Positions 7,814 through 15,450 of a stretch of 64,000 nt of DNA are shown here, piece by piece. The stretch spans positions 3,973,990 to 4,037,989 of the forward strand of contig NZ_CP022684.1 in assembly GCF_002863865.1 (NCBI RefSeq), written 5' to 3'. Origin of the DNA: Ketobacter alkanivorans (lineage in GTDB: Bacteria > Pseudomonadota > Gammaproteobacteria > Pseudomonadales > Ketobacteraceae). Numbering within the stretch: the first letter of the stretch is position 1; each line of letters starts with the position of its first letter. A program made the position numbers and the translations under genes. The notes under the pieces are model-generated. The model was not told the DNA's origin. It saw nothing but the letters and a program-made list of their open reading frames with translations, and searched no databases.

Positions 7814-8455
7814 TTACCCGATTTTTGAAAGCTTGAGCACTTTTTGCAGATCTTTCAGTAGGTCTCTGCCTTTCAGTATCGATTGCTGTTCGTCTGCATA
7901 GGTTGGGTAATACATGAAAACAGCTCCCATGGTGTCCACCAGATAAATGTACCCAGCTTGATCAGCTTTCAGGGCGTTGTTATCTGTCTCAGCAAACCAG
8001 TTTTGCAACTCGGCAGTATTCGTAAATGCCACGGTAAGATTCGGGAATTCTTTTTTTATAAAATCTTTATAGTCTGCATCCAATTCATGGGCGCTGATAA
8101 GCATAGTGGCCACACGGCTCTGATCCGGCCCCAATGCCAAGTGTATCTGCCGCATCTGATACAGGCTGTTGTTGCAGGATTGATCGCAGCTTTCCGGTAC
8201 CACGTAAACCATCCACCAGGTTTTTTTCAGGGCGGATGGGTCAAGGAGGGTGGCGTGTTCATCGCTTAGCGACAGCGATTCAAAGGCCACAGGCGGCATA
8301 ACCAGCTGGCCCTTATTGCTGGTGCCAACAGATTGGTACAGCCCGGTTTTATGCAGCACCAATGCAGCCAAAAAAGGGATAACGAATACAGAAAGTGCAA
8401 TGAGAAGTGTCTTACGGTTGCGGTTGGTAATGTTGCTTTGCGTACTGGTATCCAT
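7814..8455 (-). CDS. Membrane-anchored thioredoxin/SCO-like protein of the oxidase cluster
   Basis: A 213-residue protein with one N-terminal membrane segment (about residues 16-35) and a periplasmic thioredoxin-like domain. The string VYVVPESCDQSC places C90 and C94 in a CxxxC arrangement just after a beta strand, the position of the copper-binding cysteines in SCO1/SenC proteins. The YIYLVDTMGAVFMYYPTYAD segment resembles the later part of that fold, but the distal copper-binding His of true SCO proteins is not obvious. A role in redox or copper handling during CuA assembly is inferred from this and from its position between SURF1 and ctaA. Proteins of this type occur at this spot in pseudomonad clusters. 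Confidence 0.75.
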   Translation of the reverse strand: MDTSTQSNITNRNRKTLLIALSVFVIPFLAALVLHKTGLYQSVGTSNKGQLVMPPVAFESLSLSDEHATLLDPSALKKTWWMVYVVPESCDQSCNNSLYQMRQIHLALGPDQSRVATMLISAHELDADYKDFIKKEFPNLTVAFTNTAELQNWFAETDNNALKADQAGYIYLVDTMGAVFMYYPTYADEQQSILKGRDLLKDLQKVLKLSKIG

Positions 8456-8470
8456 GTTGAATAACTACTT

Positions 8471-9229
8471 TTATTTTTGTTTTCTGTGTGTGTTAACGAC
8501 CAGATAAATTCCCAGTAACGCAATGGCCAGTGAGAACCATTGTACGGCGTAGCCATAGTGTTTCTCAGGACCCATAAAATGGCTGTGCCATTCTCGTACA
8601 AATTGTGAGGTCTCATCCGGTGCGAGGCGTAACACAAAAGGGTGTAGTTGATAATCAAACAGCTGGCTTGATTTTTCAAGGTCTATTTTCTGAATTAGAA
8701 AAGGCCAGCTGACATCGCTGTAGATATCTTCTTTCAGCACAAAAAAATCAGGGTTGGGTGTGTGCGCATTCCCCTGCAGGGTGATTTCGCCACTCTCCTT
8801 TGGTATTAGCGGCGCCACGGAGCGATCAGGCCCTTGCGCGATCCAGCCACGGTTTACCAGTAAGACTTTTCCATCAGTCAGAAATGCACTCAGTACTTCA
8901 TAGCCGGGTTGGCCGCGGTGGGTTCTGTTATCCAGCAATAAATTGAATTCATTTAGGTATTGGCCCGTGGCGTGGATAGGAAAGTCGGTCATATCAGCGG
9001 ACATTTCCATATCGGTTAGTGTCGCGATATCCCTGCTGGCTTGTTGGTTTCGAGTTTCAAGTCGCTCTACCATCGTGTTCTTCGCTTCAGCGCGACGTAG
9101 TTGCCAAAGCCCCAGGTTTACCAGCAAACTCAGCATCAGTATGGTTGCCACCGTAGGTATAATACCTGGTGCAAACCGGAATGGGCCCAAAGTGATGCCT
9201 GATCGGGTTTGTGATACTGATTTGCTCAT
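8471..9229 (-). CDS. SURF1-family cytochrome oxidase assembly protein
   Basis: A 252-residue SURF1/Shy1 homologue, which helps insert heme A into subunit I of cytochrome c oxidase. Membrane helices lie near both ends (about residues 25-45, ending NLGLWQLRRAEAK, and about 230-247), with a periplasmic domain between. Family signatures visible are GLWQLRRA, the LLDNRTHRGQPGYEV segment and VLLVNRGWI. It is the first gene of the minus-strand SURF1-SCO-like-ctaA-cyoE unit (15 bp to the next gene) and is divergent from the DUF2909 gene, with only 27 bp between starts. That gene's candidate promoter abuts the SURF1 start codon. Confidence 0.92.
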   Translation of the reverse strand: MSKSVSQTRSGITLGPFRFAPGIIPTVATILMLSLLVNLGLWQLRRAEAKNTMVERLETRNQQASRDIATLTDMEMSADMTDFPIHATGQYLNEFNLLLDNRTHRGQPGYEVLSAFLTDGKVLLVNRGWIAQGPDRSVAPLIPKESGEITLQGNAHTPNPDFFVLKEDIYSDVSWPFLIQKIDLEKSSQLFDYQLHPFVLRLAPDETSQFVREWHSHFMGPEKHYGYAVQWFSLAIALLGIYLVVNTHRKQK

Positions 9230-9238
9230 TGTTATACT
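9230..9238 (+). promoter_or_regulatory. Extended -10 promoter for the DUF2909 gene
   Basis: TGTTATACT is an extended -10 element (TGn plus TATACT) about 20 bases before the ATG of the small membrane-protein gene, immediately outside the divergent SURF1 start codon. No good -35 box is present, as is common for extended -10 promoters. Transcription would start about ten bases before the gene. Confidence 0.4.
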
Positions 9239-9256
9239 GCGCTCACTACTGGCTCA

Positions 9257-9481
9257 ATGGAAATCGCTATGTTGATGAAGGTTGCGGTAATCGCTGTTCT
9301 TTTCGTTATTGTTTTCAGTTTGTTCGGTGCCTTGCGATCGTTGGTGCGGAATCAAGAGGGGGACAAGCAGCGAACCGTTAAACTGCTGGCTTATCGAGTC
9401 GGCTTTTCGGCTTTGTTGCTGATTTTGCTCGGAATTGCATTCGCCATGGGTTGGATACAACCCCATGGCTTAACAGGCTGA
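9257..9481 (+). CDS. Twin-transmembrane protein, DUF2909 family
   Basis: A 74-residue protein that is almost entirely two membrane helices (about residues 6-25 and 47-66) joined by a basic loop (RSLVRNQEGDKQRTVKLLAYRVG). This matches the small DUF2909 family found beside cytochrome c oxidase genes in gammaproteobacteria, where it is likewise encoded on the opposite strand between coxC and SURF1. The function is unknown; an accessory role in oxidase assembly is only implied by context. ATG codons four and six codons later are alternative starts. Its stop codon lies inside a 15-bp perfect hairpin shared with the convergent coxC gene. Confidence 0.8.
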   Translation: MEIAMLMKVAVIAVLFVIVFSLFGALRSLVRNQEGDKQRTVKLLAYRVGFSALLLILLGIAFAMGWIQPHGLTG

Positions 9482-9504
9482 GCCAAGGCGGCTCAGCCTG
9501 TTAA
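9470..9504. terminator. Perfect 15-bp stem-loop between convergent genes
   Basis: TTAACAGGCTGAGCC and GGCTCAGCCTGTTAA form a perfect stem around a five-base loop. It includes the DUF2909 stop codon and ends five bases before the coxC stop. Symmetry lets it work on both strands, but there is no T tract on either side, so it is best called a 3'-end hairpin or bidirectional weak terminator. Confidence 0.6.
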
Positions 9505-9508
9505 GGGA

Positions 9509-10402
9509 TTACAGCCAGTACACGCTGACGAACAGGAACAACCATACAACGTCTACAAAGTGCCAATACCAAGCCGCAGCTTCAAAAGCAAAATGATTGT
9601 CGCTGGTAAGATTCCCTTTTAATGCACGTAGGAACATGATGGTCAGCATGGTTGCACCAATGGTAACGTGCATGCCATGGAATCCTGTCAGCATAAAGAA
9701 CGTTGAACCGTAGATTCCTGCATCCAGCGTCAGCCCCATTTCTGTGTAGGCGTGCATGTACTCTTCAACCTGAAAGAACAGAAAAGCGAAGCCCAGTACA
9801 AGAGTCAGGAATAGATTGATCAGTAGCTTATTGCGCTGACCTGCAACCAAGGCGTGATGCGCGATGGTCAGGGTAATACTACTGGTGACCAGTAAAACCG
9901 TGTTCAGGAAAGGCAGGCCCCATGCTGGCATGGCTTCAGTGGTGCTGCCATCCGGCGTTACCGTCAAAGGCCACATGGCCTGAAAATTGGGCCACAGTAG
10001 CTCATGGGTCATCGCTTCTTCACCAGCACCGCCCAGCCAGGGCACTGCCAGAATCCGAACGTAGAATAATGCCCCGAAGAAAGCCCCGAAGAACATGACC
10101 TCCGAGAAGATAAACCACAACATCCCCATACGATAGGATCGGTCCATCTGAGCGCTGTTCATATTGGCCAGACTTTCTTTGATGGTGTCGCGGAACCAGA
10201 CAAACATCATCGTTACAATACCAAACAGCCCTAAGGACAGAATGTAACCCCCAGAGGACCCTTCATTGTTCACCAAGCCAGAACCGGAGTTTTGCTGGAT
10301 GAAACTTGCAGCTCCGAAAGCCACCAAAAATAAAGCAACGGCGGTAATGAAAGGCCAGGGGCTTTGTTCTGGCACATAATAATGTGTAGTTTTTTCAGCC
10401 AT
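9509..10402 (-). CDS. ctaE: Cytochrome c oxidase subunit III
   Basis: A 297-residue integral membrane subunit of the aa3-type oxidase, with about seven hydrophobic helices. It supports proton delivery and stability of the catalytic core but binds no heme. Family landmarks are WFIFSEVMFFGAFFGALFY, the FFQVEEYMHAY segment, the GFHGMHVTIGATML segment and the C-terminal AAWYWHFVDVVWLFLF. The gene (also coxC) follows ctaG by 27 bp and is the last of the structural set ctaC-ctaD-ctaG-ctaE on the minus strand. The convergent DUF2909 gene and a hairpin separate it from the SURF1 unit. Confidence 0.96.
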   Translation of the reverse strand: MAEKTTHYYVPEQSPWPFITAVALFLVAFGAASFIQQNSGSGLVNNEGSSGGYILSLGLFGIVTMMFVWFRDTIKESLANMNSAQMDRSYRMGMLWFIFSEVMFFGAFFGALFYVRILAVPWLGGAGEEAMTHELLWPNFQAMWPLTVTPDGSTTEAMPAWGLPFLNTVLLVTSSITLTIAHHALVAGQRNKLLINLFLTLVLGFAFLFFQVEEYMHAYTEMGLTLDAGIYGSTFFMLTGFHGMHVTIGATMLTIMFLRALKGNLTSDNHFAFEAAAWYWHFVDVVWLFLFVSVYWL

Positions 10403-10429
10403 TGTTGATCTCCTTAAGCGATCAATATC

Positions 10430-11005
10430 TTAATAGTTGGCAGCGAGTCCAGATGCCTTGTTTGTTGATTTCGTAATGTCGTAAAGCCGATAGGAAAGCG
10501 TAATGGTGCGCACGCTTTTCGGTATCTCTGGATCAACATAAAAAATCAACGGCATGTCCATTTCTGCGCCGCCATTCAATTCCTGATTGTTAAAACAAAA
10601 ACATTCTGTCTTTTTGAAATAGGGAGTCGCTTGCGCCGGTGCCACCGAAGGAATGGCTTGGCCAACGATTAAGCGAGAGGTCGGGTTGCGAACATGGAAA
10701 TCCACTTTATGGATCTCCCCAGGGTGTACCTTCATGCTGAAGGTGTTGGGCTTGAAATCCCAAGACATATCAGGATCTGTATCGGCCAGAAACTGAACGG
10801 TAATACTGCGTTCCTGATCAACTACTGCTTCGCTGGCGTCAGCGGCTTCACCTGAGGTTTTTCCATTAAGCCCTGTAATGTCGCAAATGGCGTCATACAT
10901 GGGTGGCAGCACGCCAACAGCGAACACAAACATACCCACAACGATCAGTGACAATCGTTTGATCAGTTTGCGGTTCGCTTGCTTTATATCGTGCTGCTCA
11001 CTCAT
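10430..11005 (-). CDS. ctaG: Cytochrome c oxidase assembly protein CtaG/Cox11
   Basis: A 191-residue Cox11-type copper chaperone that delivers copper to the CuB centre of subunit I. There is one N-terminal membrane helix (about residues 19-39) followed by a periplasmic immunoglobulin-like domain. The copper-binding motif ECFCFNNQEL near residue 130 carries the invariant Cys-Phe-Cys, and the MDMPLIFYVDPEIP string after it is characteristic. An insertion of Ala/Glu/Asp-rich sequence lies just after the membrane helix. It sits between subunit I (20 bp upstream) and subunit III (24 bp downstream), the usual order in gammaproteobacteria. Confidence 0.95.
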   Translation of the reverse strand: MSEQHDIKQANRKLIKRLSLIVVGMFVFAVGVLPPMYDAICDITGLNGKTSGEAADASEAVVDQERSITVQFLADTDPDMSWDFKPNTFSMKVHPGEIHKVDFHVRNPTSRLIVGQAIPSVAPAQATPYFKKTECFCFNNQELNGGAEMDMPLIFYVDPEIPKSVRTITLSYRLYDITKSTNKASGLAANY

Positions 11006-11025
11006 GTTCAGCTATCCCTTGTTTA

Positions 11026-12600
11026 CTATTTCACGACAGGCGGTGTAGTGAAGCTGTGATAGGGCGCGGGTGAAGGTAGAGTCCACTCCAGGCCCTCTGC
11101 ACCTTCCCAGACCTGATCGCTGACGGCTTCACCTTTTTTGCGGAAGCAGATATCAATCAATATCCACAACAGGATCAGTTGGCTGACCCCGAATCCGAAC
11201 CCACCAATACTGATCCACCAGTTGAAGTCGGCAAACTGGAGTGAGTAATCAGAGTAGCGTCTGGGCATGCCTGCCAGACCCACGAAGTGCATGGGGAAGA
11301 ACAGCAGATTCACAAATATCAGTGAGCACCAGAAGTGAAGCTTGGCCAGGCCGATGTTGTACATGCGCCCGGTCCACTTCGGCAGCCAGTAGTAAACGCC
11401 GGCAATGATGGAGAATACAGCGCCAGACACCAGTACGTAATGGAAATGCGCCACCACAAAGTAGGTGTCATGATATTGCTGATCCACCGGTGTAATGGCC
11501 AGCATCAGCCCGGAGAAGCCACCGATCGTAAACAGAATCACAAAGGCAATGGCGAACAGCATGGGCACTTCAAAGGTCATAGAGCCTTTCCACATCGTAG
11601 CCACCCAGTTGAAGACTTTAACCCCGGTAGGCACTGCGATCAGCATCGTCATATACATGTAGAACAGATTGCCAGCCAGTGGCAGACCTACTGTAAACAT
11701 ATGGTGAGCCCAGACCACGAATGACAAAAATGCGATGGATGCTGTTGCGTAGACCATTGAGGCATAACCGAACAATGGTTTGCGGGCAAAGGTGGGGATG
11801 ATTGCGGACACGATACCAAATGCCGGCAAGATCATGATGTACACCTCTGGGTGCCCGAAGAACCAGAACACGTGCTGGAACAGTACCGGATCACCGCCGC
11901 CAGCGGCATCGAAGAAACTGGTGCCGAAGTGTCGGTCAGTCAGCATCATGGTGACAGCGCCAGCCAGTACAGGCATAACGGCAATCAGCAGGAACGCAGT
12001 GATTAGCCAGGTCCAGACGAACAATGGCATTTTCATCAGAGTCATGCCGGGAGCGCGCAGGTTGAAGATGGTTACAATCACATTCACTGCACCCATGATG
12101 GAAGAAATACCCATCATATGCACTGAGAAAATGAAGAAGTCAGTTGAGGCCGGGCCATATTTGGTGGACAGCGGTGCATAGAACGTCCAGCCAAAATTGG
12201 GTGCATCGGAAATCCCCAGGAACGACTGAATAATTGCAATGATCAACAATGAAAATGCAAACGGCAGAATCCAAAAGCTCCAGTTATTGAGTCGCGGTAA
12301 CGCCATGTCTGGCGCACCAATCATCATGGGAACCATGAGGTTGGCCAAACCGACAAAGCCTGGCATAACCGCACCAAACACCATGATTAGCCCGTGGGTT
12401 GTGGTCATCTGATTAAAAAAGTTTGGATCAACCAGCTGCAAGCCAGGATACATCAGCTCTGCGCGGATAATCATGGCCAGTGCGCCACCGGTTAAAAACA
12501 TGATAAAGCTGAACCACAGATACATTGCACCAATATCTTTGTGATTGGTTGCGTACAGCCAGCGTTTAATGCCCTTCATCGGGCCGTGATGTTCACCCAT
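11026..12600 (-). CDS. ctaD: Cytochrome c oxidase subunit I
   Basis: The 524-residue catalytic subunit of aa3 oxidase, reducing O2 to water and pumping protons. About twelve helices are present. Visible active-site landmarks are the TTHGLIMVFGAVMP segment (heme a ligand His), WFFGHPEVYIMILPAFG (CuB His and the cross-linked Tyr), WAHHMFTVG (the CuB His pair), and VAHFHYVLVSGAVF (heme a3 and heme a ligands). The PEVY motif supports a cytochrome c oxidase rather than a cbb3-type enzyme. It starts 18 bases after the subunit II gene and is followed by ctaG. The coding sequence is intact and of normal length. Confidence 0.98.
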   Translation of the reverse strand: MGEHHGPMKGIKRWLYATNHKDIGAMYLWFSFIMFLTGGALAMIIRAELMYPGLQLVDPNFFNQMTTTHGLIMVFGAVMPGFVGLANLMVPMMIGAPDMALPRLNNWSFWILPFAFSLLIIAIIQSFLGISDAPNFGWTFYAPLSTKYGPASTDFFIFSVHMMGISSIMGAVNVIVTIFNLRAPGMTLMKMPLFVWTWLITAFLLIAVMPVLAGAVTMMLTDRHFGTSFFDAAGGGDPVLFQHVFWFFGHPEVYIMILPAFGIVSAIIPTFARKPLFGYASMVYATASIAFLSFVVWAHHMFTVGLPLAGNLFYMYMTMLIAVPTGVKVFNWVATMWKGSMTFEVPMLFAIAFVILFTIGGFSGLMLAITPVDQQYHDTYFVVAHFHYVLVSGAVFSIIAGVYYWLPKWTGRMYNIGLAKLHFWCSLIFVNLLFFPMHFVGLAGMPRRYSDYSLQFADFNWWISIGGFGFGVSQLILLWILIDICFRKKGEAVSDQVWEGAEGLEWTLPSPAPYHSFTTPPVVK

Positions 12601-12618
12601 TTCTAAATCCCCCTATCC

Positions 12619-13839
12619 TTATTTCGCAACGTCGCGTGGTTGTACAACATCAATGCCGTCTGACGGGGTGTTGCCCCAGGCGTTGCGCTCATAGGTAACA
12701 ATGGCTGCAATTTCTTTCGGACTCAGCATCGAGCCGAAAGCTGGCATGGCGTTTTTACCGTTATTGACAATATCTATGTGGTCAGCAACGGCACCCAAGG
12801 CAACCTTGCTGCCTGCCAATGCCGGAAAGGTGGGAGGTAAACCCTGGCCATTGGCCTGGTGACAGGCCGAGCAGCGGGCCACGTAGTGCTTTTCGCCTTC
12901 TGCCATAAGCTCTTCTTTACTGAAGGTTTTATCCAGGCTGTTGGCCGCAGCCAGTGCTTCAGCCTTTTGGGCTTCACGGGCGTCGACCATCCATTTTTCA
13001 AAGTCTTCCACAGAGCGTGCTTCCACTACTACTGGCATGAAGGCGTGATCCTTTCCGCACAGTTCAGCGCATTGGCCGCGATATATACCCTCTTTGCCTT
13101 CCGGTACCAGTGTCCATAGCTCGTTGATGAAACCGGGGATGGCGTCTTTTTTAATGGCAAAATCAGGTACCCACCAAGAGTGAATAACGTCATCAGAGGT
13201 GATCAGGAAGCGAACTTTGCGGCCGGTAGGTATGATCAGTGGCTTGTCTACATCCCTTTTGTACAGCTCATCCCTTTCCGGATAGATGCCGTCTTCCCGA
13301 TAGCTGTCTTTTGCTGTGTTTTTAGGAAACAGGCCAGAAGCCAGTACTGGGCGGATGATTTCTTCGGAAGGGGTTGAAAGTATGCTGTAGTAATCCAGAT
13401 CCAGGCCGCCTTGGCCTTCCCAATCCAGATACTCGTAATGCCATTTCCATTGCGATCCGGTTATCTTCACCGTCAGTGCCGAATCATCGGTATCACTCAT
13501 GGCGATTAACACTTTCGTGGCCGGGATTGCCATTAGAATGAGTATGACAAAGGGCAGCACGGTCCAGGCGATTTCCACTGAAGTGCTTTCGTGGAATTGG
13601 GATGCCTCATGCCCTTTGGATTTTCGGTGCATGATCATTGAATAGAACATGGCCCCAAAAACCACTACCCCAATGGCGACACACCACCACAACATGGTGC
13701 GGTGCATATCAAAAACTTGCTGGCTGACTTCGGTTACCCCCGGGGTCATGTCCAGTTGCCATTCTGCAAACACCGAAGTGCTGGTTACAGTGGCTAGAGC
13801 AAGGCCGATAGATGAACATCGCTTTGCAAATGACTGCAT
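12619..13839 (-). CDS. ctaC: Cytochrome c oxidase subunit II with fused cytochrome c domain
   Basis: A 406-residue subunit II that accepts electrons from cytochrome c. A signal peptide (about residues 1-25) and two membrane helices are followed by the CuA cupredoxin domain with CAELCGKDHAFM near residue 256, carrying both CuA cysteines, the His and the Met. A C-terminal c-type cytochrome domain has CSACH near residue 323 as heme attachment motif and a later MPAFG Met ligand region, making this the caa3-like fused form. It is the first gene of the minus-strand structural operon, with GGGAG as ribosome site. A 620-bp region without a convincing gene lies upstream and must hold its promoter. Confidence 0.97.
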   Translation of the reverse strand: MQSFAKRCSSIGLALATVTSTSVFAEWQLDMTPGVTEVSQQVFDMHRTMLWWCVAIGVVVFGAMFYSMIMHRKSKGHEASQFHESTSVEIAWTVLPFVILILMAIPATKVLIAMSDTDDSALTVKITGSQWKWHYEYLDWEGQGGLDLDYYSILSTPSEEIIRPVLASGLFPKNTAKDSYREDGIYPERDELYKRDVDKPLIIPTGRKVRFLITSDDVIHSWWVPDFAIKKDAIPGFINELWTLVPEGKEGIYRGQCAELCGKDHAFMPVVVEARSVEDFEKWMVDAREAQKAEALAAANSLDKTFSKEELMAEGEKHYVARCSACHQANGQGLPPTFPALAGSKVALGAVADHIDIVNNGKNAMPAFGSMLSPKEIAAIVTYERNAWGNTPSDGIDVVQPRDVAK

Positions 13840-14391
13840 TGTTTACTCCCTGATTCTTATTGTAAGTCAGTCCACTTTCGAGGGTTGGTCGCCAGTGGGC
13901 GTAACTTTCTTGGTTTTGTAAACCACGACAATACCGGTCGATGTAACGACAGTATCAGCGTTGCTGGAGTAATCGAAAACAGGGAGAGATGGATAACAGA
14001 AATCCGCCCCCTACAATCATCCAGGGAGGACAGTTCAAAGTTGCGTTCAGCCAATGCAATTACTGTTGCATCAGTCTCACACCTGCCAATAAAAGAAACA
14101 TTGGCGACATCAATGCGAAAGTTGATTTCGGTCACTAACGGACCGGTGGGCGTCACTATAATTCTAAGCCTAGTGACGAGCGATGATAGACACGGTGTTG
14201 GTGTTTTGAGCTATCGTCGCCGTCAGTAATTGTGTTTGTTCTGGCAATCCTCTCGAATGCCGAAACCAGGCTGACTCAGAAAATTCCCCCAGTGTAGAGT
14301 TTCTTCTGCGCCCCTCTGCTTTTGCCCACGTAAACTCTAAGTTCTCTCCTTTCGGATGTCCAGTCATCATTGAAAAAAAGGTATACTTGTC
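13840..14391. other. Long gap upstream of the oxidase operon without a convincing gene
   Basis: The DNA between the divergent ctaC and DUF1820 genes has overlapping open frames on both strands, but none has a ribosome site or recognisable protein, and their products are of unusual composition. Two inverted repeats are visible: GCGATGATAG/CTATCGTCGC (14180-14189 and 14211-14220, one wobble pair) and TAGAGTTT/AAACTCTA (14295-14302 and 14332-14339). A GTGGGCGT motif occurs twice (about 13896 and 14146). These could be regulator sites for the oxidase operon or parts of a small RNA. I can support neither from sequence alone. Confidence 0.4.
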
Positions 14392-14420
14392 CTGACTTTA
14401 ACTGAAATCCTGTGTATACA
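14392..14420 (+). promoter_or_regulatory. Sigma-70-type promoter for the DUF1820 gene
   Basis: CTGACT (14392-14397) and TATACA (14415-14420) are separated by 17 bases and lie 40 bases before the start codon. Each box matches the consensus at four or five of six positions, so this is a plausible but unproven promoter. Confidence 0.45.
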
Positions 14421-14460
14421 GTCTGAATCGATTTGTGATGGCTGTTTAAGAGACATAAGC

Positions 14461-14808
14461 ATGAACGCTGAACCAATTTACCGAGTGGTATTTCTTAATC
14501 AAAATGAGATCTATGAGATATACGTCAAGAATGTGTATCAAAGTGATCTTTACGGTTTTCTTGAGATAGAGGGGTTCCTGTTTGGTGAGCGTCGGCAGAT
14601 GGTGGTGGATCCTTCCGAAGAGCGCCTAAAAGCGCAATTTCAGGATGTGGCCCGAACCTATATTCCCATGCATTCGGTTATTCGCGTCGATGAGGTTGAG
14701 AAGCAGGGCGTGGGTAAGATTACCGAAGTAAAGGGCGGCAATGTCACTCAGTTTCCCAGCTTTCCCTATGGGCCTGGAAGTGGGGGCGGTGGAAACAAGG
14801 CTGGTTGA
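14461..14808 (+). CDS. DUF1820 family protein
   Basis: A 115-residue cytoplasmic protein of the uncharacterised DUF1820 family. The highly conserved stretch IYRVVFLNQNEIYEIYVKNV at the N-terminus, followed by YQSDLYGFLEIEGFLFGER and VVDPSEERLK, is diagnostic. The central part is predicted beta-rich, and the C-terminus is a Gly/Pro tail (SFPYGPGSGGGGNKAG). Its position next to the divergent oxidase subunit II gene is the same as in pseudomonads, so the neighbourhood is conserved, but no function is known. No signal peptide or membrane segment is present. Confidence 0.88.
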   Translation: MNAEPIYRVVFLNQNEIYEIYVKNVYQSDLYGFLEIEGFLFGERRQMVVDPSEERLKAQFQDVARTYIPMHSVIRVDEVEKQGVGKITEVKGGNVTQFPSFPYGPGSGGGGNKAG

Positions 14809-14986
14809 AACATAATCAATACAGTGTAAAACTTCACCAAAAGCTCCGTTCGTCGTTAAAATAGACACGCTGGCTAGGAAGCGGGTTGCCTAGTTATGGA
14901 ATAATTTCGTAAATAGGCTATATCTTGCGTGTTGCTTCGCCTTTTGGATAGAGGTGCGGCTAACTATATTAGGAATGGACATCTCT

Positions 14987-15226
14987 ATGAAGAAAGTAAA
15001 GCGAAGCAGTCCGATCAGCTCGCGCTATAGCCTGGATAAGCTGGAAAGTATGGTGCTTCGGGATATTTCTCGCCTGGAAGAGCAGTTGGCTCGAGTAGAG
15101 GGCGATTCCGGCAACAGCACTCGGTTGTCAACCGCGCGCACTTATCGGGATATGATCGTTGATCGTAAGAAGTTGCTTGCCCAGATTCAGGAGCAGTCGA
15201 ATGAGTTCCTTGGCGAAGCTATCTGA
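14987..15226 (+). CDS. Small hypothetical coiled-coil protein
   Basis: A 79-residue basic protein I do not recognise. Residues about 18-75 form two helices with heptad spacing ([22 protein letters not shown] and [21 protein letters not shown]), so a helical hairpin or dimeric coiled coil is likely. The open frame extends upstream to a GTG (14954) and an ATG (14975), but that extension uses rare codons (CTA, ATA, TTA, GGA), so the start at ATGAAGAAAG is preferred. AGGA lies 12 bases before it, a long spacing. The gene ends 36 bp before the perfect inverted-repeat terminator shared with tRNA-Met. Confidence 0.55.
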   Translation: MKKVKRSSPISSRYSLDKLESMVLRDISRLEEQLARVEGDSGNSTRLSTARTYRDMIVDRKKLLAQIQEQSNEFLGEAI

Positions 15227-15262
15227 GCGGAGCGCCTGATTCGATATTATCCCGAGCATAAA

Positions 15263-15315
15263 ATATTACAGACATAAAAAAACCGCCGTTGGCGGTTTTT
15301 TTATGTCTGTAATAT
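15263..15315. terminator. Perfect 25-bp inverted repeat: bidirectional terminator
   Basis: Two 25-base arms are exact reverse complements around a three-base loop (GTT). The inner part is GC-rich (CCGCC/GGCGG) flanked by seven As and seven Ts, which gives an intrinsic-terminator pattern on both strands: core hairpin plus T tract for the plus-strand orphan gene and for tRNA-Met on the minus strand. The outermost base of the right arm is the complement of the terminal A of the tRNA CCA end, so the hairpin starts directly at the tRNA 3' end. Confidence 0.9.
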
Positions 15316-15391
15316 GGTGGCTATGCCCTGATTTGAACAGGGGACCCCATCATTATGAGTGATGTGCTCTAACCAGCTGAGCTACATAGCC
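15315..15391 (-). tRNA. tRNA-Met (CAT), elongator type
   Basis: A 77-base tRNA with encoded CCA. The acceptor stem is GGCTATG/CATAGCC, the D arm has AGCTGGTTAGA, the anticodon stem is CATCA/TGATG with loop CTCATAA (anticodon CAT, complement at 15355-15357), and the T arm has TTCAAAT. The 5' G1-C72 pair and the close match to E. coli elongator tRNA-Met argue against initiator tRNA, and the anticodon context argues against tRNA-Ile2. It lies 59 bp downstream of ychF on the same strand and is followed at once by the 25-bp palindrome. Confidence 0.93.
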
Positions 15392-15450
15392 TTTTCGAGG
15401 GCGCAAATTCTCGCAATTACGTTCGAATAAGTCAAGAAAAAGTGGCTGAA

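Noticed and set aside
14180..14220. GCGATGATAG/CTATCGTCGC inverted repeat as a terminator
   Set aside because: The spacer is 21 bases and no T tract follows on either strand. It is kept only as an observation about the gap.
13857..14229. Overlapping open frames on both strands in the gap upstream of ctaC (99 and 114 codons)
   Set aside because: They overlap each other, lack ribosome sites, and their products show no recognisable family or normal composition. They are more likely chance frames in regulatory DNA.
15315..15391. tRNA-Met as an integration (att) site
   Set aside because: The neighbouring genes are core and in conserved order. No integrase, no second copy of the tRNA end and no compositional shift is seen.
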